Below are positions 55,799-64,000 of a stretch of DNA of 64,000 bases, piece after piece. Each line of letters begins with the position of its first letter. Position 1 is the first letter of the stretch. The stretch is from contig URBK01000016.1 of the NCBI GenBank assembly GCA_900546065.1, forward strand, positions 1-64,000, read 5' to 3'. A model generated the notes under the pieces. That model did not search any database. It saw only the letters and a list, made by a program, of their open reading frames with translations, and had not been told where the DNA came from. The translations under genes were made by a program, and so were the position numbers. The stretch is from an uncultured Alistipes sp. (GTDB lineage: Bacteria > Bacteroidota > Bacteroidia > Bacteroidales > Rikenellaceae).

Positions 55799-55851
55799 TA
55801 TTTTTAAGATATTACGTGCCGATACATCGTCCCGTATCGGCATGCCAAATA

Positions 55852-55890
55852 ATACGGATGGAAAAAACTTACGATATTTTCCATCCGTAT
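55852..55890 (+). terminator. Terminator-like hairpin after the DUF362 gene
   Basis: Arms ATACGGATGGAAAA / TTTTCCATCCGTAT (55852-55865 and 55877-55890), 11-base loop, tail CTTTCGTT. It is flanked by two more stems, GCCGATAC/GTATCGGC (55818-55841) and GGCAGATC/GATCTGCC (55934-55955), in the 352-base gap before the LOTUS gene. Confidence 0.65.
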
Positions 55891-56005
55891 CTTTCGTTAT
55901 GACACTTGCCATACGACATCCGGATCTATCGACGGCAGATCCGGACAGATCTGCCGCATAACACCAATATAGTATATAGCAGTAACATTTTTTGAATAAT
56001 TTTCT

Positions 56006-56013
56006 TACCTTTG
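56006..56013 (+). promoter_or_regulatory. -7 element for the LOTUS-DUF3825 gene
   Basis: TACCTTTG matches TAnnTTTG. No good -33 is present. The leader to the ATG at 56151 is about 130 bases, A/T-rich, and holds nothing I recognise. Confidence 0.5.
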
Positions 56014-56150
56014 TAGCAAAATGTGGCGCAGGTGCGCAAAGATCAATATCAAACGATATTTTTCATTTGGGTACCTATTGACCTTTCGAAATATTATTTT
56101 TCCGATTTAGAACAGTTTACATGAACCGACTGTAAAAATTGCTTGCAAGT

Positions 56151-57386
56151 ATGGATATACGAAAACTCGGCTCATCGCTCAAGGCAATATACGATTCGAT
56201 GTCCGGTACCGAGATCGAAGGCGCCGGAGACGGTTGGGTCAATATGGCCGGGTTCGGGCTCGAACTCTCGCGCGGAGGCATCAACTACCGACACTACGGA
56301 TACGACAAGCTGCGGTCTCTCATCGAGGCGCTGCCCGACATGTTTGAAGTATACCGTGACGATACCCTTCAGCCGCCCGTATTCTACATACGACTGCGGC
56401 AGAACGCGACCTCGCCCCAAACCTACACACCCGCCAGATCGTCTGTTCCACGGCTTGTCGATTGGGCTTGGCTCGGACACTACCAGAGCGCCATGCAGGA
56501 TCTGGCCGAGATGGCTCTGCCCGAAGCATGGGATTTCGGTTCGGCCGCAACGCGGAACTACTCCATACTCACATCATATCTTACTGGCACGTTCTCAAGA
56601 CTCTACGACCAGCACAAGATCGTCCGCTCCGACGACGGCCGTTGGGCCGCGTTCAATACCGGACTCATGAACACCGCATACAAGCCGATATATGCCCTCT
56701 TCGACAAGAACCGCAACGAAGGACAGCAGGAGTGGCATCTGTATGACTTCTGCGTCGAGGATGAGGATCGTGCGGGCAAGATCCTTACCGGCGAGTTCGA
56801 TCTGCGGCCCGAGCCGGCACAATATCTCGACTCGGTATATGACGCGGTATATGACGTGAGATTGGGCGCACCCTCCATCGACCACCACCACATCATCATC
56901 GAACGGCTGGAACGTTACCCCTACCGCATACTCAAGGAGTTCGCACCCGAAGGATTCGATATGGTACGTCCGGAGAATCTGTCCGACGTACAGCGCGCCA
57001 CATTCTTCCGCCGCCTGAAGCTCGCCCTCGAGAACGACAACAACACATACGACAGCTTCAAGGATAAGATCGACGACGCCGTCGCCATGGCCCTAAAGCG
57101 CGTGCAATGGGACTACAAGACCGCCGTACCCATGTACTATCCCCAAACAAAGGGCATATCTCTTTTGCTGCCCCTTGCACTCAAGGATCGGCAGTCGGTA
57201 GATCTGGCTCTCGTCGTCACCAAGGATGCTGACGGGCTCTACTGCGGACAGACAATATATCCGCTCGAATGGGCCTACCGTAACGCACGTCTTATATGTC
57301 GGCCCGAAAGCGATTGGCTCTCGACGCACACGTACAGCAGGACCGAAACTGCGGAGACACACCACACGGGAAGATACCAGCGTTAG
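56151..57386 (+). CDS. OST-HTH/LOTUS-like and DUF3825 protein, putative RNA binder
   Basis: 411 residues from MDIRKLG; a TTG 12 bases upstream is less likely. Residues about 5-85 (LGSSLKAIYDSM, DGWVNMAGFGLELSRGGINYRHYGYDKLRSLIEAL) fit the OST-HTH/LOTUS pattern of a winged helix preceding a G-W-V and Y-G-x-x-K-L-x-x-L core. From about 105 to 385 is a DUF3825-like domain (VDWAWLGHYQSAMQDLAEMALPE, RNYSILTSYLTGTFSRLY, FNTGLMNTAYKPIYALFDKN, ending SVDLALVVTKDADGLYCGQTIYPLEWAYRNARL). LOTUS domains bind RNA in animals and, by family analyses, in bacteria. The function here is unknown. The gene is alone between terminators. Confidence 0.72.
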   Translation: MDIRKLGSSLKAIYDSMSGTEIEGAGDGWVNMAGFGLELSRGGINYRHYGYDKLRSLIEALPDMFEVYRDDTLQPPVFYIRLRQNATSPQTYTPARSSVPRLVDWAWLGHYQSAMQDLAEMALPEAWDFGSAATRNYSILTSYLTGTFSRLYDQHKIVRSDDGRWAAFNTGLMNTAYKPIYALFDKNRNEGQQEWHLYDFCVEDEDRAGKILTGEFDLRPEPAQYLDSVYDAVYDVRLGAPSIDHHHIIIERLERYPYRILKEFAPEGFDMVRPENLSDVQRATFFRRLKLALENDNNTYDSFKDKIDDAVAMALKRVQWDYKTAVPMYYPQTKGISLLLPLALKDRQSVDLALVVTKDADGLYCGQTIYPLEWAYRNARLICRPESDWLSTHTYSRTETAETHHTGRYQR

Positions 57387-57399
57387 ACGTTCACGCATC

Positions 57400-57441
57400 A
57401 AACGGATAAGGCGGCAAGTCAACTTGCCGCCTTATCCGTTT
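57400..57441. terminator. Strong bidirectional terminator
   Basis: Two perfect 20-base arms starting AAACGGATAAGG and ending CCTTATCCGTTT (57400-57419, 57422-57441) between convergent genes. Both strands are followed by T-containing tails. Confidence 0.9.
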
Positions 57442-57454
57442 ATTGTCTCTTCCC

Positions 57455-58243
57455 CTATTTCGATCGGTGTTCCGCCACCCAGCGCGTCAGCTCCGTAAAG
57501 TCCGCCACGGACAACTGCTCGGCCCGCATCGAGAAGAAGCGGTGCTCCGAATCGAACTCTCCGAATGCCGCACGCAGCGAATTGCGCAACATCTTGCGCC
57601 GTTGTCCGAATGATGCCTTCACAACCTTCATGAAGAGCTGCTCGTCGCAATCGAGCGACCGCACGCCGTTACGGCGCAGACGTATGACGGCACTCTTGAC
57701 CTTCGGCGGCGGATTGAATACCTTCTCCCCTACGGTGAACAGATATTCGATATCGTACCACGCCTGCAACAGGACGCTCAGGATGCCATACTCGCGCGAG
57801 CCCGGCGGCTCAGCTATGCGTACGGCCACCTCCCGCTGAACCATACCCACGCATTCGGGCACAAGGTCGCGGTTCTCGATAATCTTGAAGAATATCTGCG
57901 ACGATATGTTATATGGAAAATTGCCTATGACGCGCACACCGCCAGAGAATCTCTCCCGCAGATCCATCTTCAGGAAATCGCCCTCGATAAGGCGCGGTGC
58001 AAAGTCGGGATAGTGTTCATGGAGATACTCCACACTCTCGCCGTCGATCTCGGCTCCGTAGACGACAATGTCATCACGCTGCAGCAGGAACTGCGTCAAC
58101 ACACCCATGCCGCATCCCACCTCCAACACCGTGGCCGGAGCTTCCGCCGTGCCTTCCGACAGCGATGCACAGATCTTGCGCGCAATGTTCAGATCGGTCA
58201 GGAAGTGCTGACCCAACGCCTTCTTGGCTCTAACTTGATCCAT
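57455..58243 (-). CDS. ksgA: 16S rRNA A1518/A1519 dimethyltransferase
   Basis: 262 residues. KALGQHFLTDLNIARKI, TVLEVGCGMGVLTQFLL (SAM site) and VIGNFPYNISSQIFFKI (catalytic NFPY) are the KsgA/RsmA motifs. The C-terminal helical domain (PPKVKSAVIRLRRN) is complete. It methylates the 3' end of 16S rRNA. A -7 element lies only five bases before the ATG, implying an almost leaderless transcript. Confidence 0.97.
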   Translation of the reverse strand: MDQVRAKKALGQHFLTDLNIARKICASLSEGTAEAPATVLEVGCGMGVLTQFLLQRDDIVVYGAEIDGESVEYLHEHYPDFAPRLIEGDFLKMDLRERFSGGVRVIGNFPYNISSQIFFKIIENRDLVPECVGMVQREVAVRIAEPPGSREYGILSVLLQAWYDIEYLFTVGEKVFNPPPKVKSAVIRLRRNGVRSLDCDEQLFMKVVKASFGQRRKMLRNSLRAAFGEFDSEHRFFSMRAEQLSVADFTELTRWVAEHRSK

Positions 58244-58247
58244 ACTG

Positions 58248-58255
58248 CAAAGGTA
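58248..58255 (-). promoter_or_regulatory. -7 element immediately upstream of ksgA
   Basis: TACCTTTG on the minus strand matches TAnnTTTG, ending five bases from the ATG. If it is used, transcription would begin at about the start codon. Confidence 0.4.
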
Positions 58256-58301
58256 CTAAAACTACGGTGAAAACCCCGTCCCGACTTCGGTTTTTTGCGT
58301 C

Positions 58302-58343
58302 GTTAACCATACGGAGTTGACCATACGTCGAGTTAACCATACG
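58302..58343. repeat. Three copies of GTTRACCATACG
   Basis: GTTAACCATACG (58302-58313), GTTGACCATACG (58316-58327) and GTTAACCATACG (58332-58343), 14 and 16 bases apart, followed by a partial GTTACAATCG. They lie upstream of ksgA and downstream of the DUF2752 gene. They may be regulator sites or slippage products. Confidence 0.75.
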
Positions 58344-58408
58344 TCGAGTTACAATCGCAAACTCTCAACACCGCATGGTATTCACCCTCCCCGAACGGCC
58401 GCCCGCCG

Positions 58409-58705
58409 TCAGCGGCGCGAGGCCTCACGCCACAGCCGTACGATCCACCGCACCCATACATACGCAAGCAGCGGCGCCACCACAACGACGGCACGGTTGT
58501 ACTGCCACGCACCGTCGAAATCGAGGTAGGCCAGCGACACGAGCGCCCGCGTCATCCCGCATCCGGGACATTCGTGTCCCGTGATGTTGCGGATGATGCA
58601 GAGCGGGTGCCCCTCCGAGAATATCCACCCCTTGGGGATCAGATAGGTGATGAAAGGTGCCGCCGCCACAACCACCGCACGCCAATATCGCAACATGCGC
58701 CGCAC
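58409..58705 (-). CDS. DUF2752 membrane protein
   Basis: 98 residues with two or three membrane helices (VVVAAAPFITYLIPKGW, AVVVVAPLLAYVWV). The family motif CIIRNITGHECPGCGMTRALVSL, a Cys-x-x-Cys-Gly-x-x-Arg core, is present at about residues 37-58. Function unknown. It sits eight bases after the TM2 protein gene, a common pairing, so the two may act together. Confidence 0.88.
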   Translation of the reverse strand: MRRMLRYWRAVVVAAAPFITYLIPKGWIFSEGHPLCIIRNITGHECPGCGMTRALVSLAYLDFDGAWQYNRAVVVVAPLLAYVWVRWIVRLWREASRR

Positions 58706-58713
58706 GGCGAGAA

Positions 58714-59028
58714 TTACCTGTTGCTTATGGTCTTGCCCTCGCCGTCCTTATAGCTCCCGCACAGCAGCATGATGAAGTCGACAAGCGTCCATATTCCGCA
58801 TCCGCCGAGCGTCACAAGCTGTATGATACCTATTACGGTCTTGCCGGCATAGAAACTGTGAATACCGAGCGTACCGAGGAAAAAGCACAACAACAGCGTC
58901 GTAAGCCAATCCTTACGGCTCTTGTTCGGATCCGCTGCGGGCTCCTTGAGCGGGCTGCCGCAATAGGGGCACGTCTGTGCCGAATCCGAAACCTGCTTTC
59001 CGCAATCCTTGCAATAAATCAATGCCAT
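58714..59028 (-). CDS. Zinc-ribbon TM2 domain protein
   Basis: 104 residues. A zinc ribbon (YCKDCGKQVSDSAQTCPYCGSPL, four Cys) is followed by a TM2 domain (KDWLTTLLLCFFLGTLGIHSFYAGKTVIGIIQLVTLGGCGIWTLVDFIMLL) with the G-x-H-x-F-Y-x-G motif. Function unknown; membrane-associated. Its promoter is at 59125 and the DUF2752 gene follows. Confidence 0.92.
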   Translation of the reverse strand: MALIYCKDCGKQVSDSAQTCPYCGSPLKEPAADPNKSRKDWLTTLLLCFFLGTLGIHSFYAGKTVIGIIQLVTLGGCGIWTLVDFIMLLCGSYKDGEGKTISNR

Positions 59029-59124
59029 AACACCAATATTTTAACCGTTATACATCCCAACCGCCACCCCGCCCCAAGTGCCAACGTCACACCCGGCATG
59101 CGGCATAACGGTCGATTACGAAAA

Positions 59125-59156
59125 CAAATATATACACAAATTTACTATTATGCAAT
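59125..59156 (-). promoter_or_regulatory. Promoter of the TM2-DUF2752 operon
   Basis: Minus strand ATTG (59153-59156), 20 bases, TATATTTG (59125-59132); predicted start near 59118, about 90 bases before the TM2 ATG. A second -7-like TAAATTTG at 59137-59144 has no -33. Confidence 0.7.
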
Positions 59157-59298
59157 ACAAAATAGCGAAAGAACGAATAAAAAAATTCCGCCAATCTTGG
59201 CATTCAGCCGTAAAATACGGCTAATCACGTAATTATAACGTAAAAAGGATGGGCTGTACTCAGACCGCCCATCCTTATATAACAGCGTGCGGCGATGG

Positions 59299-61491
59299 TC
59301 AGTTTCCCATCTCGCACATGAATTTGATACGCACGAGCCGTATCTCCTCCTCCGTATAGTCCGACCCTAGCTCCTCGACCGCCTCATCGAGCGAGTCGCT
59401 CTTCGCGTCCTCCTTGAAATAGAGGTATATGTCCTCGGCCTTGTCCTCATCCATATACTGCTCGATATAGTACGATATGTCGAGTTTGGTACCCGAGTTC
59501 ACGATACCCTCGATATCGGTCAGCAGTTCGTCGAAATCGAGGTTCTTCGCCCGCGCTATATCCTCGAAATCCATCTTGCGGTCTATGGCCTGTATGATGA
59601 ATATCTTGTTGCCCGACTTGTTGGCCACCGACTTGACGACCATATCCTGCGGACGCACGATCTCCTTCTCCTCGACGTAGGCCTTGATCAGCTTCACGAA
59701 CTCCTCGCCGAACTTCTTGGCCTTGCCGACACCGACACCCGTAATGTTCTGCATCTCCTCGATCGTGACAGGATACTGTATAGCCATATCCTCCAACGAC
59801 GGATCCTGAAAGACCACGAACGGAGGCAGGTCGTGTTTCTTGGCCACCTTCTTGCGCAGATCCTTCAGCATGGCGTACAGCTCCTCATCGGCCGCACCGC
59901 GTCCGACCGACGCCGCCATTGCCTCTTCCTCCTTCTCCTCGTCGTCATAGTCGTGGTCGAGTGTTATGCTCACGGGCGTAGGCGAGGCGATATATGCACG
60001 GCCCTTGTCATTGACCGATATAAGACCGTAGTTCTCTATACTCTTATCGATGAGCCCCATGATAAGGCCCTGACGGATGACGGCGCCCCAGAAGCGGGCA
60101 TCATGATCGGCACCCGCACCGAACCACTTGAGCTTGTTGTGGCCGTAGCTCTTGACCTGCGCCGTGACCTTGCCCGTAAGCACGGCGACAAGATGTTCGA
60201 TCTTAAACTTGTCACCTATGGCCGCAAGGGCCTCAAGCGCCAGCTTCATCTCCTTCTGCGCCTCGATCTTGGGCTTGGGGTTCACACAGTTATCGCAGCT
60301 GCCGCAGTTGGGCTCCGTGTACTCCTCGCCGAAGTAGTGCAACAGTGTCTTGCGCCGGCACATCGAGCTCTCGGCATACGACACGGTCTCCATCAACAGC
60401 AGCTTGCCGATCTCCTGCTCGGCAAGAGGCTTGCCCTGCATGAACTTCTCGAGCTTCTGGATATCCTTGTAGCTGTAAAAGGCAAGACAATGTCCCTCAC
60501 CGCCGTCACGGCCAGCACGGCCCGTCTCCTGATAATACCCTTCGAGCGACTTGGGAATGTCGTAGTGGATCACATAACGCACGTCGGGCTTGTCGATACC
60601 CATACCGAAGGCGATCGTCGCCACGATCACGTCGACACGCTCCATCAGGAAATCGTCCTGATTGTTCGCGCGCGTCTGTGCATCCATACCCGCATGGTAG
60701 GCAAGCGCCTTTACGCCGTTTGCGACCAACAGCTCCGCCAACTCCTCGACCTTCTTGCGGCTGAGGCAGTAGATAATGCCGCTCTTGCCCGGACGCTGCT
60801 TGATGAAACGTATGATGTCGCGGTCGACGTCGTACTTGGGGCGTATCTCATAGAAGAGGTTGGGCCGGTTGAACGACGACTTGAATACCGTGGCGTTGGT
60901 CATACCCAGATTCTTCTGTATGTCCATCTGCACCTTCGGCGTCGCCGTCGCCGTGAGGGCTATGAGCGGCGCCTGCCCGATATCGTTTATGATGGGACGG
61001 ATACGGCGGTACTCGGGTCGGAAATCATGTCCCCACTCCGATATACAGTGCGCCTCGTCGATGGCATAGAACGATATCTTGATCTTGCGCAGAAACGAGA
61101 CGTTATCCTCCTTGGTAAGCGATTCGGGCGCAAAATAGAGCAATTTTGTCTTTCCGGCCAACACGTCGCTGCGCACTTGGTTGATCGCGGTCTTGTTGAG
61201 CGACGAATTGAGGAAATGCGCTATGCCCGAGTCGGTTGAGAAGGTACGCATGGCATCTACCTGATTCTTCATCAGGGCAATGAGCGGGGAGATGATGATG
61301 GCTACCCCGTCCATGAGCAGCGCAGGCAACTGATAGCACAAAGATTTGCCACCGCCGGTAGGCATTAGGACGAACGTGTCGCGTCCGGCCAACAGATTGC
61401 GTATAACGGCCTCCTGATTACCCTTGAACGAAGTAAATCCGAAGTACTCCTTGAGCTTATCATACAAAACGTCGTTGTTCTGCTCCATCAT
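59299..61491 (-). CDS. recQ: ATP-dependent DNA helicase RecQ
   Basis: 730 residues. Motif I LMPTGGGKSLCYQLPAL, DEAH-box FYAIDEAHCISEWGHDFRPEY, motif VI QETGRAGRDGGEGHCL, then zinc-binding Cys (MCRRKTLLHYF, CGSCDNC), winged helix and HRDC-like region (VFQDPSLEDMA). The C-terminal ~90 residues after the HRDC region are longer than E. coli RecQ (609) and are acidic, as in other Bacteroidetes RecQ. It repairs and restarts stalled forks in the cytoplasm. Confidence 0.97.
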   Translation of the reverse strand: MMEQNNDVLYDKLKEYFGFTSFKGNQEAVIRNLLAGRDTFVLMPTGGGKSLCYQLPALLMDGVAIIISPLIALMKNQVDAMRTFSTDSGIAHFLNSSLNKTAINQVRSDVLAGKTKLLYFAPESLTKEDNVSFLRKIKISFYAIDEAHCISEWGHDFRPEYRRIRPIINDIGQAPLIALTATATPKVQMDIQKNLGMTNATVFKSSFNRPNLFYEIRPKYDVDRDIIRFIKQRPGKSGIIYCLSRKKVEELAELLVANGVKALAYHAGMDAQTRANNQDDFLMERVDVIVATIAFGMGIDKPDVRYVIHYDIPKSLEGYYQETGRAGRDGGEGHCLAFYSYKDIQKLEKFMQGKPLAEQEIGKLLLMETVSYAESSMCRRKTLLHYFGEEYTEPNCGSCDNCVNPKPKIEAQKEMKLALEALAAIGDKFKIEHLVAVLTGKVTAQVKSYGHNKLKWFGAGADHDARFWGAVIRQGLIMGLIDKSIENYGLISVNDKGRAYIASPTPVSITLDHDYDDEEKEEEAMAASVGRGAADEELYAMLKDLRKKVAKKHDLPPFVVFQDPSLEDMAIQYPVTIEEMQNITGVGVGKAKKFGEEFVKLIKAYVEEKEIVRPQDMVVKSVANKSGNKIFIIQAIDRKMDFEDIARAKNLDFDELLTDIEGIVNSGTKLDISYYIEQYMDEDKAEDIYLYFKEDAKSDSLDEAVEELGSDYTEEEIRLVRIKFMCEMGN

Positions 61492-61569
61492 TTATCAGTG
61501 CTTTACAAGGCAGCTTGCCACGAAAAGGGAAATTTTACGTAAAGATAATCCTTTTTTCGGAAAAAATGA

Positions 61570-61577
61570 TAACTTTG
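61570..61577 (+). promoter_or_regulatory. -7 element for lptB
   Basis: TAACTTTG matches TAnnTTTG, 22 bases before the ATG at 61600. No clear -33. Confidence 0.5.
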
Positions 61578-61599
61578 TAAAAAATTTATCGGGTATAAT

Positions 61600-62421
61600 A
61601 TGCGCCTGTTCACAAGCGAGCTGGTAAAGAAATACAAGTCACGCACGGTCGTGGATCACGTCTCGATCGACGTCAATCAGGGTGAGATCGTCGGACTGCT
61701 CGGCCCCAACGGTGCCGGCAAGACCACTACCTTTTATATGATCGTGGGTCTGATAACCCCCAACGAAGGCAAGATCTTCCTCGAAAAGGACGACAAGCAG
61801 ATCGTCGAACTGACCGACGAACCCGTCTACCGACGCGCACAGATGGGTGTCGGATATCTGGCACAGGAGGCCTCGGTATTCCGCCGTCTGAGCGTCGAAG
61901 ACAACATACGCGCCGTACTCGAGATGACGACATACAGCAAGGAGTATCAGGCCGAGCGGTGCGAGTCGCTCATCGAGGAGTTCCGTCTGCAGAAGGTGCG
62001 CAAGAGCCTCGGCATCCAGCTCTCAGGAGGCGAGCGCCGCCGTACCGAGATTGCACGCGCCGTGGCGATAAACCCTGCGTTCATACTTCTCGACGAACCA
62101 TTCGCCGGAGTCGACCCCATAGCCGTGGAGGATATACAGAGCATCGTCGCCACACTCAAGAACAAGAACATCGGCGTCATAATCACCGACCACAACGTCG
62201 ACGAGACGCTTGCCATCACCGACCGCACCTATCTGCTTTACGAGGGCCGAATCCTCAAAACGGGTACGGCGGAGGATCTGGCCAACGACGAGATGGTGCG
62301 TCGCGTATATCTTGGCAAGAACTTCCAGCTGCGCAACACCCCCGCCACAAATGCCGCCCTGCACCCGCAAAACGACGCAGACAAAAAGGACGCAGAGGCA
62401 CCCGCGCAGCCGAACGATTAA
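61600..62421 (+). CDS. lptB: LPS export ABC transporter ATPase
   Basis: 273 residues. Walker [19 protein letters not shown] (about 36-52), Q-loop [23 protein letters not shown], signature [15 protein letters not shown], Walker [16 protein letters not shown] and switch [10 protein letters not shown]. This is the LptB pattern with the NVDE/NVRE-type switch. It powers extraction of LPS from the inner membrane with LptF/LptG, encoded elsewhere. The last 35 residues are a hydrophilic tail. Confidence 0.95.
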   Translation: MRLFTSELVKKYKSRTVVDHVSIDVNQGEIVGLLGPNGAGKTTTFYMIVGLITPNEGKIFLEKDDKQIVELTDEPVYRRAQMGVGYLAQEASVFRRLSVEDNIRAVLEMTTYSKEYQAERCESLIEEFRLQKVRKSLGIQLSGGERRRTEIARAVAINPAFILLDEPFAGVDPIAVEDIQSIVATLKNKNIGVIITDHNVDETLAITDRTYLLYEGRILKTGTAEDLANDEMVRRVYLGKNFQLRNTPATNAALHPQNDADKKDAEAPAQPND

Positions 62422-62591
62422 CCTCACAGCGCAGGTGACAGCATAAGGGATGGCATGCGACAAATGAAGGCATAACGCCGCAAGCAGCGACCATGAAATA
62501 GTATACGGACTGAATTAAGGTCAAAGAGGCAGAACGGCGACACCGGTTAAAGACGACTAAACGGAACCAAAACAAAGAGTACACTGCATAT

Positions 62592-63845
62592 ATGGATAAA
62601 ACCGTCTCCTTGGGGAGTGCCAACGGAACAATTACTCCTCCAAGTTCAAAAAGTTACGCACAACGCGCCATAGCCCTCGCGCTGCTGGCCGAAGGACGCA
62701 CGACACTGCGCAACATCGAATTCTGCAAGGACACCCGCTCGGCCATCTCCTGCATCGAGGCGCTCGGAGCCAAAGTCTCATATCTTGACGAGAGCACCAT
62801 CGCCATAGACGGAGGCCTGCACCCCGTAACCGACACACTCATGGTCGGCGAATCGGGTCTGGCCACACGCCTTTTCACCCCCATCGCATCACTCAACTCG
62901 ACCCCCATCTGCATCAAAGGCGAGGGCACGTTGCTCCACCGGCCCATGATGATGATGATCGAACCGTTGCGGCGGCTCGGCGTGGAGGTACGCGACGGCG
63001 GCGGCCACCTGCCCATAGAGGTCAAGGGACCCATCCATGGCGGCAACATAGAGGTCGACGGCAGCTTCTCGTCTCAGTTCATCACGGGACTGCTGCTCGC
63101 ACTTCCGCTGGCAAAGGAGGATACCACACTGCATGTACGCTCGGCCGTATCGACACCATATATCGACATGACCATCGACACGGCAAAACGATTCGGCGTG
63201 GAGATAATGCACCACGAGGGTGACTATTCGGAGTTCTACATCGAGGGCGGACAGAAATACACCCCGGCCGACCTTGCCATCGAGGGCGACTGGAGCGGAG
63301 CCTCGACCATGCTCGTTGCGGGCGCCATCTCGGGCCGCGTCACGGTAAAGAACCTCTCGACTCTCTCGAAGCAGGCCGATACGGCCATCTGCCGCGCTCT
63401 GGAGCGTGCCGGCGCCGGTATCATAATCGAGGGAGATTCAATCACGGTAACCAAACGACGTCTGCGTTCCTTCACCTTCGACGCCACCAACTCGCCCGAC
63501 CTCTTCCCCGCCCTTGCGGCTTTGGCAGCGGCAGCCCACGGACAGAGCACCATCATCGGCACGCAGCGTCTGCTCCATAAGGAGAGCGACCGCGCCGAGA
63601 CAATACGTCAGGAGTACGAGAAGCTGGGCATCGAGGTAGACATAAGCGAGGAGAACGTGATGAAGATACGCGGCGGCGAAATACACCCCGCCACCGTCTT
63701 CAGCCACAACGACCACCGCATAGCCATGTCGCTTGCCGTCTCGGCACTGCGATGCAAGGGAGACGTTACCATCGAGAATGCCGAATGCGTCGAGAAGAGC
63801 TACCCTACATTCTTCGAAGATCTTGAATCAATAACCGTACGTTAA
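62592..63845 (+). CDS. aroA: 5-enolpyruvylshikimate-3-phosphate synthase
   Basis: 417 residues. The family signatures are [21 protein letters not shown] (shikimate-3-phosphate site), [52 protein letters not shown] and [16 protein letters not shown]. It catalyses step 6 of the shikimate pathway. aroC begins two bases after the stop, so the two form an operon. The 170-base gap upstream contains no gene or recognised promoter. Confidence 0.97.
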   Translation: MDKTVSLGSANGTITPPSSKSYAQRAIALALLAEGRTTLRNIEFCKDTRSAISCIEALGAKVSYLDESTIAIDGGLHPVTDTLMVGESGLATRLFTPIASLNSTPICIKGEGTLLHRPMMMMIEPLRRLGVEVRDGGGHLPIEVKGPIHGGNIEVDGSFSSQFITGLLLALPLAKEDTTLHVRSAVSTPYIDMTIDTAKRFGVEIMHHEGDYSEFYIEGGQKYTPADLAIEGDWSGASTMLVAGAISGRVTVKNLSTLSKQADTAICRALERAGAGIIIEGDSITVTKRRLRSFTFDATNSPDLFPALAALAAAAHGQSTIIGTQRLLHKESDRAETIRQEYEKLGIEVDISEENVMKIRGGEIHPATVFSHNDHRIAMSLAVSALRCKGDVTIENAECVEKSYPTFFEDLESITVR

Positions 63846-63846
63846 A

Positions 63847-64000
63847 ATGAACTCTTGGGGCAACAGATTCAGAGTGACGCTCTGGGGCGAATCACACGGA
63901 GCGCAGGTAGGAGTCACCATCGACGGCGTGCCGGCAGGCATAGCCCTTGCCGAGAGCGATTTCGAGGCCGACTTGGCACGGCGCCGCGCCGGTGCCGCAG
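63847..64000 (+). CDS. aroC: Chorismate synthase (partial)
   Basis: First 51 codons, cut off by the right edge. [18 protein letters not shown] is the universal chorismate-synthase start (GxSHG motif), then [14 protein letters not shown] and [14 protein letters not shown]. It makes chorismate from EPSP using reduced FMN. It follows aroA directly, completing the last two shikimate steps. Confidence 0.97.
   Translation, partial: MNSWGNRFRVTLWGESHGAQVGVTIDGVPAGIALAESDFEADLARRRAGAA

Noticed and set aside
58302..58356. Possible CRISPR array
   Set aside because: The repeats are only 12 bases, with spacers of 2-4 bases and three copies; no cas genes in the window.
59833..61239. 468-codon plus-strand frame opposite recQ
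   Set aside because: Antisense shadow of a well-conserved helicase gene.
1..64000. tRNA, rRNA, prophage or transposon
   Set aside because: I scanned the gaps between genes and found no cloverleaf-like sequences, transposase motifs or long terminal repeats.

Overview
The window looks like about 63 kb of chromosome from a GC-rich Bacteroidales gut bacterium. An Alistipes/Rikenellaceae-like genome is my inference, made without any database search. The evidence is as follows. Many genes are preceded by the Bacteroidetes promoter (-33 TTG/TTTG, a 19-21 base gap, -7 TAnnTTTG). Starts lack Shine-Dalgarno sequences. Arginine codons are almost all CGN. The gene set includes a FeoA-FeoB fusion, a TonB receptor, a dockerin-bearing secreted GH31 enzyme, a bifunctional hisB, and glnS beside gltX. 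No rRNA, tRNA, insertion sequence, phage gene or CRISPR array was seen.

Layout. 1-3.6 kb (minus): purE-purK-purL with a leader unit upstream. The first ~700 bases of the window, the visible downstream half of purL, have codon usage of a different organism (a Lachnospiraceae-like Firmicute), so the window begins with a chimeric join. 3.6-4.4 kb: mostly non-coding. 4.4-11 kb (plus): secreted beta-propeller glycosidase-like protein, FeoAB, a hemerythrin protein coupled to a LuxR-type regulator, and a zinc/cation CDF exporter. 11-15 kb (plus): metY-metX-hom behind a leader that encodes a methionine-rich peptide. 15-20.4 kb: divergent secreted glycosidases. 20.5-24.5 kb (minus): operon of a membrane polyferredoxin, Fe-S aldo/keto reductase, DUF1893 protein and ECF-type S component. 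24.7-32 kb (minus): a complete hisGDCBHAF-IE operon behind a clear histidine leader peptide and terminator. 32-37.5 kb: small secreted protein, hypothetical protein, galM, gltX, ychF. 37.8-45.5 kb (plus): lysA, an acidic low-complexity protein, rsmI, an LpxL-like acyltransferase, and membrane/lipid glycosyltransferase genes with gtrA. 45.5-47.8 kb (minus): DPM1-like synthase, panB, SpoU methylase. 47.8-50.7 kb (plus): outer-membrane-like protein and glnS. 50.8-55.8 kb: two AraC regulators divergent from a TonB receptor and a DUF362 protein. 56-57.4 kb: an OST-HTH/LOTUS-like plus DUF3825 RNA-binding candidate. 57.4-64 kb: ksgA, DUF2752 and TM2 membrane proteins, recQ, lptB, aroA and the start of aroC.

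The clearest regulatory logic is in amino-acid synthesis. Both the his operon and the met operon start with short peptides rich in the end-product amino acid, followed by hairpins, which implies ribosome-mediated attenuation in this lineage. The his case is textbook in form; the met case is a good candidate but lacks a canonical terminator. The purE leader may also be attenuated. The other loci most worth follow-up are the LOTUS-DUF3825 protein, the hemerythrin/degenerate-receiver pair, the AraC-AraC-TonB-DUF362 locus and the GH31 protein carrying both dockerin-like and cohesin-like modules.
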